This document shows positions 18,214-27,173 of a stretch of 33,517 bases of DNA, piece by piece. The notes under the pieces were generated by a model. That model was not told the origin of the DNA. It searched no databases and saw only the letters and a program-made list of their open reading frames with translations. The DNA is from Terriglobia bacterium (GTDB lineage Bacteria; Acidobacteriota; Terriglobia; Bryobacterales; Bryobacteraceae), in assembly GCA_020073265.1 (NCBI GenBank), contig JAIQFN010000067.1, positions 1 to 33,517 on the forward strand. The letters run 5' to 3'. Each line of letters begins with the position of its first letter. Positions within the stretch are counted from its first letter, which is position 1. The position numbers and the translations under genes were made by a program.

Positions 18214-18878
18214 CCCGCGTCTGGTTTCGCTTTTATGCCGAACTGAACGATCATCTTCCGCCCGCCCAGCGATACCGGACTCTGGAGAAAACGTTCTGGA
18301 CGCCGGGCACCGTGAAAGACATGATCGAGAGCTTCGGCGTGCCTCACACCGAAGTCGACCTGATCGCCGCCAACGGCCAATCGGTCGGCTTCTCCTATCA
18401 GGTCCGGGACGGCGACCGCATCGCGGTCTATCCGATGTTTGAATCGCTCGATATCACCCCGGAAGTCCGCTTACGGCCGCAGCCGCTGCGCGATCCGAAG
18501 TTCGTGCTGGACGTGCACCTGGGCCGGCTCGCAGCCTACTTGCGCATGCTTGGATTCGATGCCCTCTACGGCAACTCGTGGAGCGATGCGGACCTGGTCC
18601 GCATCTCGGCCGGCGAACGCCGCATCCTGCCCACGCGCGATCGCGGCCTGCTGATGCATGGCGCCGTCACGCACGGCTACTGGTTGCGCGAGACCGCCAG
18701 CCGCCGCCAGATCGCCGAGATCGTGCGCCGTTCGACCTGGCGGGGGCCACGGCGGCCTGCGGTCCGTCACGAAGGAGCAGGTCCGCAGCCTGCTTCCTCC
18801 CCGGATCGCCGAACAGCATGACGACTTTCAGCAGTGTGCGCAGTGCGGCCGAGTCTATTGGAAAGGCTCGCTATATGT
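18192..18878 (+). pseudogene. Mut7-C RNase-domain protein with N-terminal ubiquitin-like fold, 3' part disrupted
   Basis: Begun at GTG 18192, the intact part covers an N-terminal ubiquitin-like region (residues about 8-88; VWFRFYAELND, DGDRIAVYPMF) and the start of the Mut7-C PIN-like RNase domain (KFVLDVHLGRLAAYLRMLGFDALYG, with ILPTRDRGLL). The family normally continues with RRFDL, a first CxxC, then a second CxxC zinc half-site. Here RRFDL needs a one-base shift at about 18730. The FDLAGATAA stretch then jumps frame near 18754 with the first CxxC segment missing. The last part (VTKEQVRSLLPP, QCAQCGRVYWKGSLY) lies in a third frame. The uncorrected frame ends at 18821 after 209 residues of unrelated tail. 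The coding remnant runs straight into the repeat at 18876. Sequencing or assembly error could explain single-base shifts but less easily the missing segment. Confidence 0.75.
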
Positions 18879-18987
18879 GGGGCGGGCAATCCTGCCCGCA
18901 GCCGGCTTCCAGCCGGCGGCTCTTGCCCTGATGCTCGGCGCCGTGGGCCGCCTAAAGGCGGCTGCAGCCACGATTGGCTGCCCCACA
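18876..18987. repeat. REPIN-like element: two inverted copies of a double-hairpin repeat
   Basis: There are two 42-bp units in inverted orientation (18876-18917 and 18946-18987), each starting at its outer end with TGTGGGGC, around a 28-bp centre. Each unit folds into two small hairpins. Unit 1: GCGGGCA/TGCCCGC around ATCC, then GCCGGCT/AGCCGGC around TCC. Unit 2, read on the minus strand: GCAGCCA/TGGCTGC around ATCG, then GCCGCCT/AGGCGGC around TT. Differences between units are compensated across the stems. It lies between the 3' ends of the Mut7-C remnant (plus) and atpG (minus), so it could also act as a bidirectional terminator or transcript end. No transposase is in the window. Confidence 0.82.
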
Positions 18988-18996
18988 TTCGCAGCC

Positions 18997-19890
18997 CTAG
19001 GGCCGCTGCTTCCCGCGCAGCGCTTCGAACGACGAGATGATGTCCAGCAGCTCGTCGGTGATCGAAGTCTGCCGGAACTGGCGGGATTCGGAGTTGAGCG
19101 TGCGCAGGCGATCCTCGATGTTGTGCTCGGCTACTTGCATGGACGCCAGGCGGCTCGAATTCTCGCTGGCGAGCGACTCGGCGAAAGCGCGGAACAGCGA
19201 AACGAACAGGTATTCGCGGATGAGCGCCTGGAACAGCGCCGTCTCTTCCATGGTAAACATCGGAATCACCTTGGACGGCCAGCGCTTGGCCTTGAGGCCA
19301 TTGATCCACTCGCGATCCACCGGCAGCAGGCGCACGCCGCGCACGCGATACCACGCGCCGGAGACGGGCCGCGCGTTGAACAGCACCACGAACTCGATCC
19401 CGCGCTCAAAGTGCCACTCGTCGATCTTGCGCAGCACCTCCTCCACCGCGGCCGTGATCCCGGCGGTGGAGCTGGGAACTTGCACCGAGCCTTCCAACGT
19501 TCGCCCCAGGCTCTCGAGTTGTCCGGCCGCCCGAACGCCCACCGCCAGCGTCACCTGGCTTTCGCGCCGCACCGCCAGCTTCTCCAGCGCCCGCGAGGCG
19601 TGCGACACCACCTGGTCGTTCAGTTGCCCGCACATTCCCTGATCGGAACCGAACACGATGGCCCCCAGCCTCACGCCGGGCGGATGTTTCGGCGGGAGAG
19701 CATGCGCCGGCAGCCGCTGCAGCGCGATCTGAAGTCCCATCTCGATGGTGCGATTGTATTCTGCTACCGCGTGCGCGGCTCGCTCGAACTGCCGGATGTT
19801 GACGCCCGCGAGCGCCTTCATGGTTTTCACCACCGATTGCAGCTCTTCGGCGACGTGGATGGACCGTCTTAGGGACTCGGCTGTTTCCAT
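18997..19890 (-). CDS. atpG: N-type ATPase subunit gamma
   Basis: The product is 297 aa, the rotor shaft of the F1 part. Its N- and C-terminal helices form the coiled coil: [23 protein letters not shown] at the start and the variant C-terminal helix with [25 protein letters not shown] Rossmann-like middle includes [16 protein letters not shown]. The start at 19890 overlaps the end of atpA by 22 bases. It is the last gene of the operon. The sequence is divergent from ordinary F-type gamma subunits, as expected for the N-ATPase group. Its stop at 18997 is 9 bases from the edge of the double-hairpin repeat. Confidence 0.93.
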   Translation of the reverse strand: METAESLRRSIHVAEELQSVVKTMKALAGVNIRQFERAAHAVAEYNRTIEMGLQIALQRLPAHALPPKHPPGVRLGAIVFGSDQGMCGQLNDQVVSHASRALEKLAVRRESQVTLAVGVRAAGQLESLGRTLEGSVQVPSSTAGITAAVEEVLRKIDEWHFERGIEFVVLFNARPVSGAWYRVRGVRLLPVDREWINGLKAKRWPSKVIPMFTMEETALFQALIREYLFVSLFRAFAESLASENSSRLASMQVAEHNIEDRLRTLNSESRQFRQTSITDELLDIISSFEALRGKQRP

Positions 19891-21404
19891 GCGATGGCTT
19901 TCTCGGCGAGCTTCAACAAGGCCTCTCGATCCAGGTCGCTCAGCTGGGCGCCTGCCTCGATCGAATCGGCTATGTGCGGCAGTTCTTCGCGCAGCGTTTC
20001 CCGAATCCGCGCCGATGCGTCCGCTACGCGCCGCGGCGCGAGGTTGTCGAACAGTCCCGCCGTGGCGGCCACCAGGATGGCGACCTGGACCGCGGCCGGC
20101 AGGGGATCGAACTGCGGCTGCTTCAAAGCTTCGCGGACCGCCCGGCCGCGCGCCAGCGTCTGGCGAGTCCGCTCGTCCAGCCGCGAGCCGAAGCGCGAGA
20201 ACACCTCCAGCTCTTCGAATTGCGAGTAGAACAGCCGCAGGTCTCCGGCCACGGCGCGATAGGCCGCCGGTTGCGCCTTGCCGCCGACGCGCGACACGGA
20301 CTTGCCCACGTCCACGGCCGGCAGGATGCCCTTCTGAAACAGATCCGGCGTCAGATAGATTTGCCCGTCGGTTATGGAGATGAGGTTGGTGGGGATATAA
20401 GCAGAGATGTTCTGCTCCTCGGTCTCGACGATGGGCAGCGCGGTGAGCGAGCCTCCTCCCAACTCCGGCCTCAGGTGCGTATAGCGTTCCAGCAGGCGGG
20501 AATGAATGTAGAAGATATCACCCGGAAAACTTTCGCGGCCTGGCGGACGCCGCAACAGCAGCGACAACTCGCGGTAGGCGCGCGCGTGGCAGGTCAGATC
20601 ATCGAATACCACCAGCACGTCGCGCCCCTGCCGCATGAAATACTCGCCCATGGAGGTGGCGGCGTAGGGCGCCACGAATTGCAGACCTGGCGTCGCGTCG
20701 CCGCCCGCCACCACGACGATCGAATAGGACATGGCCTCGAAGCGGCGCAGATCGGCGATGACCTTGGCTACCGACGAACTGCGCTGGCCGATCGCGCAGT
20801 AAATGCAGATGACGTTCTTGCCCTTCTGATTCAGGATGCAATCCACCGCGATGCCCGATTTGCCGGTCTGCCGATCGCCCAGAATCAGCTCGCGCTGGCC
20901 GCGGCCCACCGGGATGAGCGCGTCCACCACCTTGGTGCCGGTCTGTAACGGCACCGTCACCGGAGCGCGATCCATCACCGACGGGGCGGAGCATTCGATA
21001 GGCGCCCGCGAGTGGGTACTCACGGGGCCGCCGTCGTCGAGCGGCCGTCCCACCGGATCGATCACGCGGCCCAGCATGCCTTCGCCCACCGGAACGTCCA
21101 GGATGCGATTGGTTCGCCACACTTCGGATCCGGATTCGACGCCGGTGCAATCATCCAGCAGCACGACGCCCACCTCGTCCGGATCCAGGTTGAACGTCAT
21201 GCCGAGCAAGTCGCCCGCGAAGCGCACCAGCTCCTCGGATTTCACGTCGGGCAGCCCCCGCACGCGAGCGATGCCCTGGCCGACAAAATTGACGATGCCG
21301 TATTCGCGCAGCTCGGGGCGGGCCGCGGTCTCGCGCGAGACGCGATCCACCGCTTCCAACGTATCGTCCAGGACGCCCTGGAGCGCGCTCGGTTCCTCGA
21401 TCAT
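19869..21404 (-). CDS. atpA: N-type ATPase subunit alpha
   Basis: The product is 511 aa, the normal size. Walker A GDRQTGKS near residue 175, [14 protein letters not shown] near 207, the region [30 protein letters not shown], and [14 protein letters not shown] are all standard alpha-subunit signatures. It forms the alpha3beta3 hexamer with the product of atpD and holds non-catalytic nucleotide sites. The gene starts 7 bases downstream of atpF and overlaps atpG. Its separation from atpD by seven other genes is the hallmark of the N-ATPase operon and differs from the usual atpBEFHAGDC order. Confidence 0.96.
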   Translation of the reverse strand: MIEEPSALQGVLDDTLEAVDRVSRETAARPELREYGIVNFVGQGIARVRGLPDVKSEELVRFAGDLLGMTFNLDPDEVGVVLLDDCTGVESGSEVWRTNRILDVPVGEGMLGRVIDPVGRPLDDGGPVSTHSRAPIECSAPSVMDRAPVTVPLQTGTKVVDALIPVGRGQRELILGDRQTGKSGIAVDCILNQKGKNVICIYCAIGQRSSSVAKVIADLRRFEAMSYSIVVVAGGDATPGLQFVAPYAATSMGEYFMRQGRDVLVVFDDLTCHARAYRELSLLLRRPPGRESFPGDIFYIHSRLLERYTHLRPELGGGSLTALPIVETEEQNISAYIPTNLISITDGQIYLTPDLFQKGILPAVDVGKSVSRVGGKAQPAAYRAVAGDLRLFYSQFEELEVFSRFGSRLDERTRQTLARGRAVREALKQPQFDPLPAAVQVAILVAATAGLFDNLAPRRVADASARIRETLREELPHIADSIEAGAQLSDLDREALLKLAEKAIAWKQPSP

Positions 21405-21411
21405 TCGTCCT

Positions 21412-22170
21412 TCATCCCACCAGCACTTCGGCCCGGTGTTCGAGAGCCTCCTTCAGGTTCTCTTCCAGAGCTTCGATGTAGGTATCGGAGTTCCACCCGA
21501 TGCGTCGCCCGTTGCCGCGCAGCTCGATGCCCCACGCCATGGCCGGCGCGCGCTCAAATTTCAACTGGAGGCCGGGGCCGAGCCGCTCTTCGAGTTTCGC
21601 CCGCACCTGGCGCCGGGACTCTTCCGGAAGTTCGGCGGAGGTGAGCAGCGTCAGTTCCTTCGAGGCGAAGTCCCGCAGCGCGGCAACGTCGAGCGATCCG
21701 AATTTTTCCAGGAAAACCTGTACCGCGCAGTTCTGGACATCCGCGCAGGCCAGGTCCGCCAGGGCCCGGCGGATCACTACGAGCATTTCCGTGGCCGCCC
21801 GGCGGCGCACCTCGTCCAGGAAGGCAGCCTGCCCGCGCTTTAGGTCCTGGTGCCACTTGGCCTCCATGCTCTGCGCTTCCTCGCGCGCCTGCTGGATCAA
21901 TTCGTGGCGCTGCTGCTCGGCCTCCAGCTTGGCTTGCACCAACATCGCGGCGCTATTCTTGTCGAATTCCTCCCGCAGCGCGCGCACCTGGTCCATCTGG
22001 CGTTCGGCTTCCTGGTGTTTCGCCTCGGCCTCGGTGAGTTGCCCGGCGACGCGCTGTTCCCGCTTGTCGATGGCGGCCACCAGGCGTTTCCACAGAAAGT
22101 GCTTCATCAACAAGACCAGCACCAGGAAGTTGACGATTTGCGCGACTACGGTGAACCAGTCAATCAACAT
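21412..22170 (-). CDS. atpF: N-type ATPase subunit b with delta-like C-terminal region
   Basis: The product is 252 aa, much longer than a usual b subunit (about 160). A membrane segment at residues about 4-25 ([23 protein letters not shown]) is followed by a long charged coiled coil from about 30 to 145. The C-terminal 90 residues ([23 protein letters not shown], then a strand pattern [16 protein letters not shown]) resemble the end of the delta subunit, which anchors the stator to F1. No separate atpH gene exists in the operon, so this fused region probably replaces it, as reported for N-ATPases. It lies 3 bases downstream of atpE. Confidence 0.9.
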   Translation of the reverse strand: MLIDWFTVVAQIVNFLVLVLLMKHFLWKRLVAAIDKREQRVAGQLTEAEAKHQEAERQMDQVRALREEFDKNSAAMLVQAKLEAEQQRHELIQQAREEAQSMEAKWHQDLKRGQAAFLDEVRRRAATEMLVVIRRALADLACADVQNCAVQVFLEKFGSLDVAALRDFASKELTLLTSAELPEESRRQVRAKLEERLGPGLQLKFERAPAMAWGIELRGNGRRIGWNSDTYIEALEENLKEALEHRAEVLVG

Positions 22171-22173
22171 GCG

Positions 22174-22455
22174 CTATCCTCCGGGCTTCAGCGCGGCGAA
22201 GTGGTTCCAGAACGGATTGGTGAAGATCAGGATGATGGAAATGACGAAACAATAAATTGCCAGTGATTCGATCATCGCCAAGCCGATGAACAGAGTGCGG
22301 CTGATGATACCGGCTTCGTCCGGCTGTTGTGCGATGGCACTGAGCGCCTGCGTGATGGCCTTGGTCTCGCCTAATGCAGGCGCGATCGAGCCAATCACCA
22401 TGCACAGCGTAGCCGCCACAATCGAAGTCAGTCCGATCAGGCTGGTGTTATCCAT
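22174..22455 (-). CDS. atpE: N-type ATPase subunit c (ring proteolipid)
   Basis: The product is 93 aa, a two-helix hairpin. GGAGG stands 4 bases before the ATG at 22455. Helix 1 carries PALGE with Glu30, where Na+-type rings have Gln or Glu. The loop is AIAQQPDEAG. Helix 2 carries MIESLAIYCF with the coupling Glu63, Ser64 and Tyr68. Two carboxylates per hairpin are typical of N-type rings. The position after Ser64 is Leu65, where classic Na+ sites have Thr (ESTxIY). The ring should be large and in the inner membrane. Whether it carries Na+ or H+ cannot be settled from sequence. Confidence 0.96.
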   Translation of the reverse strand: MDNTSLIGLTSIVAATLCMVIGSIAPALGETKAITQALSAIAQQPDEAGIISRTLFIGLAMIESLAIYCFVISIILIFTNPFWNHFAALKPGG

Positions 22456-22480
22456 GAACCCTCCTTATGGCGTCTCGACA

Positions 22481-23164
22481 TCATTTAGCTCCTTCCTGCT
22501 CGCGGTGTACCGCGGCGGCAATATATACGGTTCCGAGGATGGCGAAGATATAAGCCTGGATCAGGCCCACCACCAGCCCCAGCACCTGCATCAGCACGGG
22601 AATAAACAGGGGCGCGACCGCCAGCATGAGGGCCGCTACCATGGACTCGCTCATGATGTTTCCAAACAGACGGACCGCCAGCGCCAGGTTGCGCGTGGTT
22701 TCGGCCAGCAAGTGAAACGGCAGCATGACCCAGGCGGGCCGCACGTAGTGCCGGAAATACCCGATCAAGCCGCGCTGCAGGATCCCGAACAGCGGCACCG
22801 CCACGCCCACCGAGATGGCCAGCGCCGCGGTGGTGGACAGCGAACCGGTGGGAGCGTGCCAGACTGGCGCGATCTCCAGCACGTTGGAGGCGGCGATGTA
22901 CAGGAACAGCGTTCCGACGAACGGCAGCAGCGTGTCGGCTCCCTCCGGACAGATCTCGCGGATCTGGCCGCGGACGATCTCCACGATGACCTCGAGCGCA
23001 GTCTGCCAGCGCAGGCGCGGCTGATCCGGCTCCGCCAGCCGCCGGCTCACCAGCCACGAGACCAGCGTGAGCAACAGCATTACGATCCAGGTGTAAACGA
23101 TGGTCGCATTCAGATGCACCCAGTTCCACTGCCACAGAACGATTTGATCCGGCGTTATGTGCAC
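22481..23164 (-). CDS. atpB: N-type ATPase subunit a
   Basis: The product is 227 aa. GTG at 23164 is chosen: it shares one base with the atpR stop (TAGTG) and has a GAGGG just upstream, while the frame open to 23371 would overlap atpR with meaningless sequence. Five or so membrane segments are visible. The essential arginine is in LAVRLFGN (Arg165), which separates the two half-channels and strips the ion from the ring. The final helix has GLVVGLIQAYIFAILGTVYIAAA, with the conserved Gln. It works with the c-ring to move ions across the inner membrane. Confidence 0.94.
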   Translation of the reverse strand: MHITPDQIVLWQWNWVHLNATIVYTWIVMLLLTLVSWLVSRRLAEPDQPRLRWQTALEVIVEIVRGQIREICPEGADTLLPFVGTLFLYIAASNVLEIAPVWHAPTGSLSTTAALAISVGVAVPLFGILQRGLIGYFRHYVRPAWVMLPFHLLAETTRNLALAVRLFGNIMSESMVAALMLAVAPLFIPVLMQVLGLVVGLIQAYIFAILGTVYIAAAVHREQEGAK

Positions 23165-23442
23165 TAGGCCCTCACCCGGCGGCCCACCATGAATTTCATG
23201 ACCACCAACCGCCCCATGGTGAAGCCGATCAAACACAACAATGCGTAATCCCAGCGTCTCTCGATCAGCAGCAGGAACCCGGACAGCACCACCAGCGTGC
23301 GGATTCCGAAACTCCCGATCAACAGCAATGCCCGGTAGCGGGACGTCGCCAGACGGTTCACCGTGAACCACAGCCCGCCGTAAAAGAAAATGCCTACTGC
23401 CAGGCCGCCCAGCAGGCGAATCAGGAACGCGACGGCGTTCAC
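23164..23442 (-). CDS. atpR: N-type ATPase accessory membrane protein AtpR
   Basis: The product is 92 aa. GTG at 23442 overlaps the atpQ stop by 4 bases (GTGA) and AGGAG lies about 8 bases upstream. Three membrane segments are visible. The family pattern is clear: GIFFYGGLWFTVNRL near residue 20, SFGIRTLVVLSGFLLL with a membrane Arg near 50, and GFTMGRLVVMKF near the end. AtpR occurs only in N-ATPase operons and is thought to help build or stabilise the c-ring through its membrane arginine; its exact job is not settled. Confidence 0.9.
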   Translation of the reverse strand: MNAVAFLIRLLGGLAVGIFFYGGLWFTVNRLATSRYRALLLIGSFGIRTLVVLSGFLLLIERRWDYALLCLIGFTMGRLVVMKFMVGRRVRA

Positions 23443-23730
23443 GGTTGGTCTCCTTTCACGCGCTGCCAAGCGGCCGCGCAGCCAAACACCAGGCCGGCCA
23501 CCAGCAGCGTCAGGGTCCAGGAAAACCGGCTGGGCCAGTGATGGTCGACCCACAGCCCCACGGCCACGCCGATGAGCGTCGGGACGGCCACCGACCAGCC
23601 CACCACGCCCAGGATGGCAATCGAACTCAACACGCCGTTCTGGCGGCCGCGCGCCCGCGCGATGCGCTCCTGTTTGACCGCGACCTCGCGGATCATCCGC
23701 TCGGCCTCCGGCGACAGTTTTGGGGAAGGC

Positions 23731-23738
<8 letters not shown>
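23439..23738 (-). CDS. atpQ: N-type ATPase accessory membrane protein AtpQ (AtpI-like)
   Basis: The product is 99 aa. GTG at 23738 lies inside the end of atpC and has GGAGG about 8 bases upstream; the frame extends to 23885 but that part is antisense-like and low in plausibility. A charged N-terminal helix (LSPEAERMIREVAVKQERIARARG) is followed by two membrane segments (SIAILGVVGWSVAVPTLIGVAVGLWVDH and TLTLLVAGLVFGCAAAW). This matches the ATPase gene 1/AtpI family, which chaperones ring assembly and may bind Mg2+. It is translationally coupled to atpC and atpR. Confidence 0.88.
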
Positions 23739-25514
<1,776 letters not shown>

Positions 25515-25593
25515 TCAGCCAGCGCGGGCCGCGAAGGTCTCGCCAGGGCTGGTGTGGCCCCCCGAACTCTCTTTCGCAAGTCAGGGGCCAAAT

Positions 25594-25636
25594 TGTGGGG
25601 CGGCCAATCCTGGCCGCAGCCGGCTTTCCGGCCGGC
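25594..25636. repeat. Single unit of the double-hairpin repeat
   Basis: It begins with TGTGGGGC and folds as GCGGCCA/TGGCCGC around ATCC (25600-25617), then GCCGGC/GCCGGC around TTTCCG (25619-25636). It matches the units of the inverted pair at 18876-18987 in length, order and outer sequence, with stem changes that keep pairing. No inverted partner follows it. It lies in the 172 bp between the usp stop (25672) and the atpD start (25499), both minus strand, so it would be inside a usp-atp transcript if one exists. Confidence 0.78.
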
Positions 25637-25671
25637 TTAGTTCTGGGGACTAACCGCGTAGTACTGCTGAC

Positions 25672-26559
25672 CTATTCTGGAACTCTTACCACCAGCACCG
25701 AACACGGCGCGCTCCAGGCCACTTTGCTCGAGACGCTGCCCAGCACGCTGCGCTTCATGTTCGCCGCTTCGCTGGCACCCACCACTACCAGGTCGTAGCC
25801 GCCTTGGTCCGCCTCGCTCAGAATCTCGTTGGCGGCGGTTCCCTCCCGGATCGAGATGGTGACGCCGGGATGCGATGCCAGCACCCGGGAGCGGGCCTCG
25901 GCCAGCAGTTGCTCGGCTTCGCGGCGCAGCTCCATCAGCAGTTGCGTGGCTTGGCGGTATTCCGGGTCGTTAGCTCCCAGCGATTCTTCTTCCGGCTCGA
26001 GCGGCAGCCAAAGCGTCTCCAGCACATGCAGCAGCGTGATCTCCGCCGATCCGAGATCGAAGAATGAGTTCAGCGCGTCGAGGGCGTGCTGCGACCCGGC
26101 CGAACCGTCCACCGGCACCAGGATGCGAATCTGCTTGTCGCCGGGCGGCTCACGTCCCACCAATACGCAACCGTTGGCGTGCTCGACGATCCGGCTGGCC
26201 ACGGGTCCCAGGCCGACTTCCGAGCGCACGTTGCGTCCCTTGGCGCCCATCACGGTGACGTCATAGTCGTCGGCTTGCCGCATGATGACGCTGGCCGGCG
26301 ATCCGGTCTCGCACAAGGTGAGAGCATCCACGCCTTCCTCGGCGAGAACGCGCTTGGCTTCTTCGAGAACGCGTCTGGTCTCGGCGGCGGCGCGATGCTG
26401 ATAGGCGCGCCTGGCAATCGCCCCGGACTTGGGGGCGCGCGGCTCGGCAGCTACGTACAGCACGTCCACCTGGCGATCCACTCCAGTTAGCAGGCGGCTG
26501 GCTGCCCGCAGCGCGTCCGTGGCTTCTTTGGATCCGTCCGTGGTGAGAAGTGCTCGCAT
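25672..26559 (-). CDS. Universal stress protein, tandem UspA domains
   Basis: The product is 295 aa. The start at 26559 gives the family's usual opening (MRALLTTDGSKEATDALRAA); the frame extends 12 codons upstream without support. Domain 1 covers about 1-140 with VMGAKGRNVRSEVGLGPVASRIV, and domain 2 covers 146-295 with ILVPVDGSAGSQHALDAL and VVGASEAANMKRSVLGSVSSKV, a fair match to the ATP-binding G-x2-G-x9-G-S pattern. It is only distantly like the other Usp in this window. It lies directly upstream of the N-ATPase operon in the same direction, so it could be co-expressed with it. Confidence 0.92.
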   Translation of the reverse strand: MRALLTTDGSKEATDALRAASRLLTGVDRQVDVLYVAAEPRAPKSGAIARRAYQHRAAAETRRVLEEAKRVLAEEGVDALTLCETGSPASVIMRQADDYDVTVMGAKGRNVRSEVGLGPVASRIVEHANGCVLVGREPPGDKQIRILVPVDGSAGSQHALDALNSFFDLGSAEITLLHVLETLWLPLEPEEESLGANDPEYRQATQLLMELRREAEQLLAEARSRVLASHPGVTISIREGTAANEILSEADQGGYDLVVVGASEAANMKRSVLGSVSSKVAWSAPCSVLVVRVPE

Positions 26560-26616
26560 ATTGTCCCGTTCATCCCGGAGCAAGTAGGATGCCACGCTAC
26601 CGTGCTCTGCGCTATC

Positions 26617-27147
26617 ATGGTTCCAGTGCGTTCCTGGTTGTTCCTTTTCCCCCTTCTGACTGCGTCTGTTGGTGTTGCGGCTACTCCGGGTTCACCGCCT
26701 CCAGATGGCCGGCTCCGTATGTTTCACACTCATACCGGAGAGCGTCTGGATGTGGTGTACCGCCGGGCAACCGCCTACATCCCCGAGGCGCTGGCCCAGG
26801 TGGATCACTTTCTCCGCGATCATCGCACCGGCGATGTGCATCACTACGATCCGCACCTGCTGGATCTGCTGGCGGATCTGGAGACCGCGGTCGGGCGTCC
26901 CATGGCGGAGATCCAGATCATCTGCGGGTACCGCACGGCCTGGAGCAACAACTTTCTTCGCATCCATACCAGCGGCGTCGCTGAACACAGCTTGCACATG
27001 CAAGCCGAGGCCATCGATATCCGGCTGCCCGGCATCAAGACTTGGGCGCTTCGCGATGCTGCGTTGGCGCTACACCGCGGCGGGGTTGGCTACTATGCGA
27101 AGTCCGATTTCGTGCACGTAGATCTGGGCCGCGTCCGGCGCTGGTAG
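26617..27147 (+). CDS. MepK/YcbK-like peptidoglycan endopeptidase (DUF882, M15-like)
   Basis: The product is 176 aa. ATG at 26617 gives a signal peptide (MVPVRSWLFLFPLLTASVGVAA). The fold's zinc-site motifs are present: SLHMQAEAIDIRL with His127 and Asp134, and FVHVDLG with His167; ICGYRTAWSNNFLR is the usual upstream motif. E. coli MepK cuts D,D and L,D (3-3) cross-links in peptidoglycan. It faces the L,D-transpeptidase gene tail to tail with 26 bp between, so cutter and maker of 3-3 links are paired here. It is divergent from the usp gene with a 57-bp gap. Confidence 0.88.
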   Translation: MVPVRSWLFLFPLLTASVGVAATPGSPPPDGRLRMFHTHTGERLDVVYRRATAYIPEALAQVDHFLRDHRTGDVHHYDPHLLDLLADLETAVGRPMAEIQIICGYRTAWSNNFLRIHTSGVAEHSLHMQAEAIDIRLPGIKTWALRDAALALHRGGVGYYAKSDFVHVDLGRVRRW

Positions 27148-27173
27148 GATCTCCGCTCTCGATCCCACCATCC

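Noticed and set aside
18658-19872. Plus-strand open frame of 404 codons reading through the Mut7-C end, the repeat and atpG
   Set aside because: Its first part is the out-of-frame tail of Mut7-C and the rest is antisense to atpG. It is useful only as a trace of the frame break, not as a gene.
25630-25660. Small stem TTAGT/ACTAA after the single repeat unit as a terminator
   Set aside because: Only five pairs, not GC-rich, and without a run of T on either strand.
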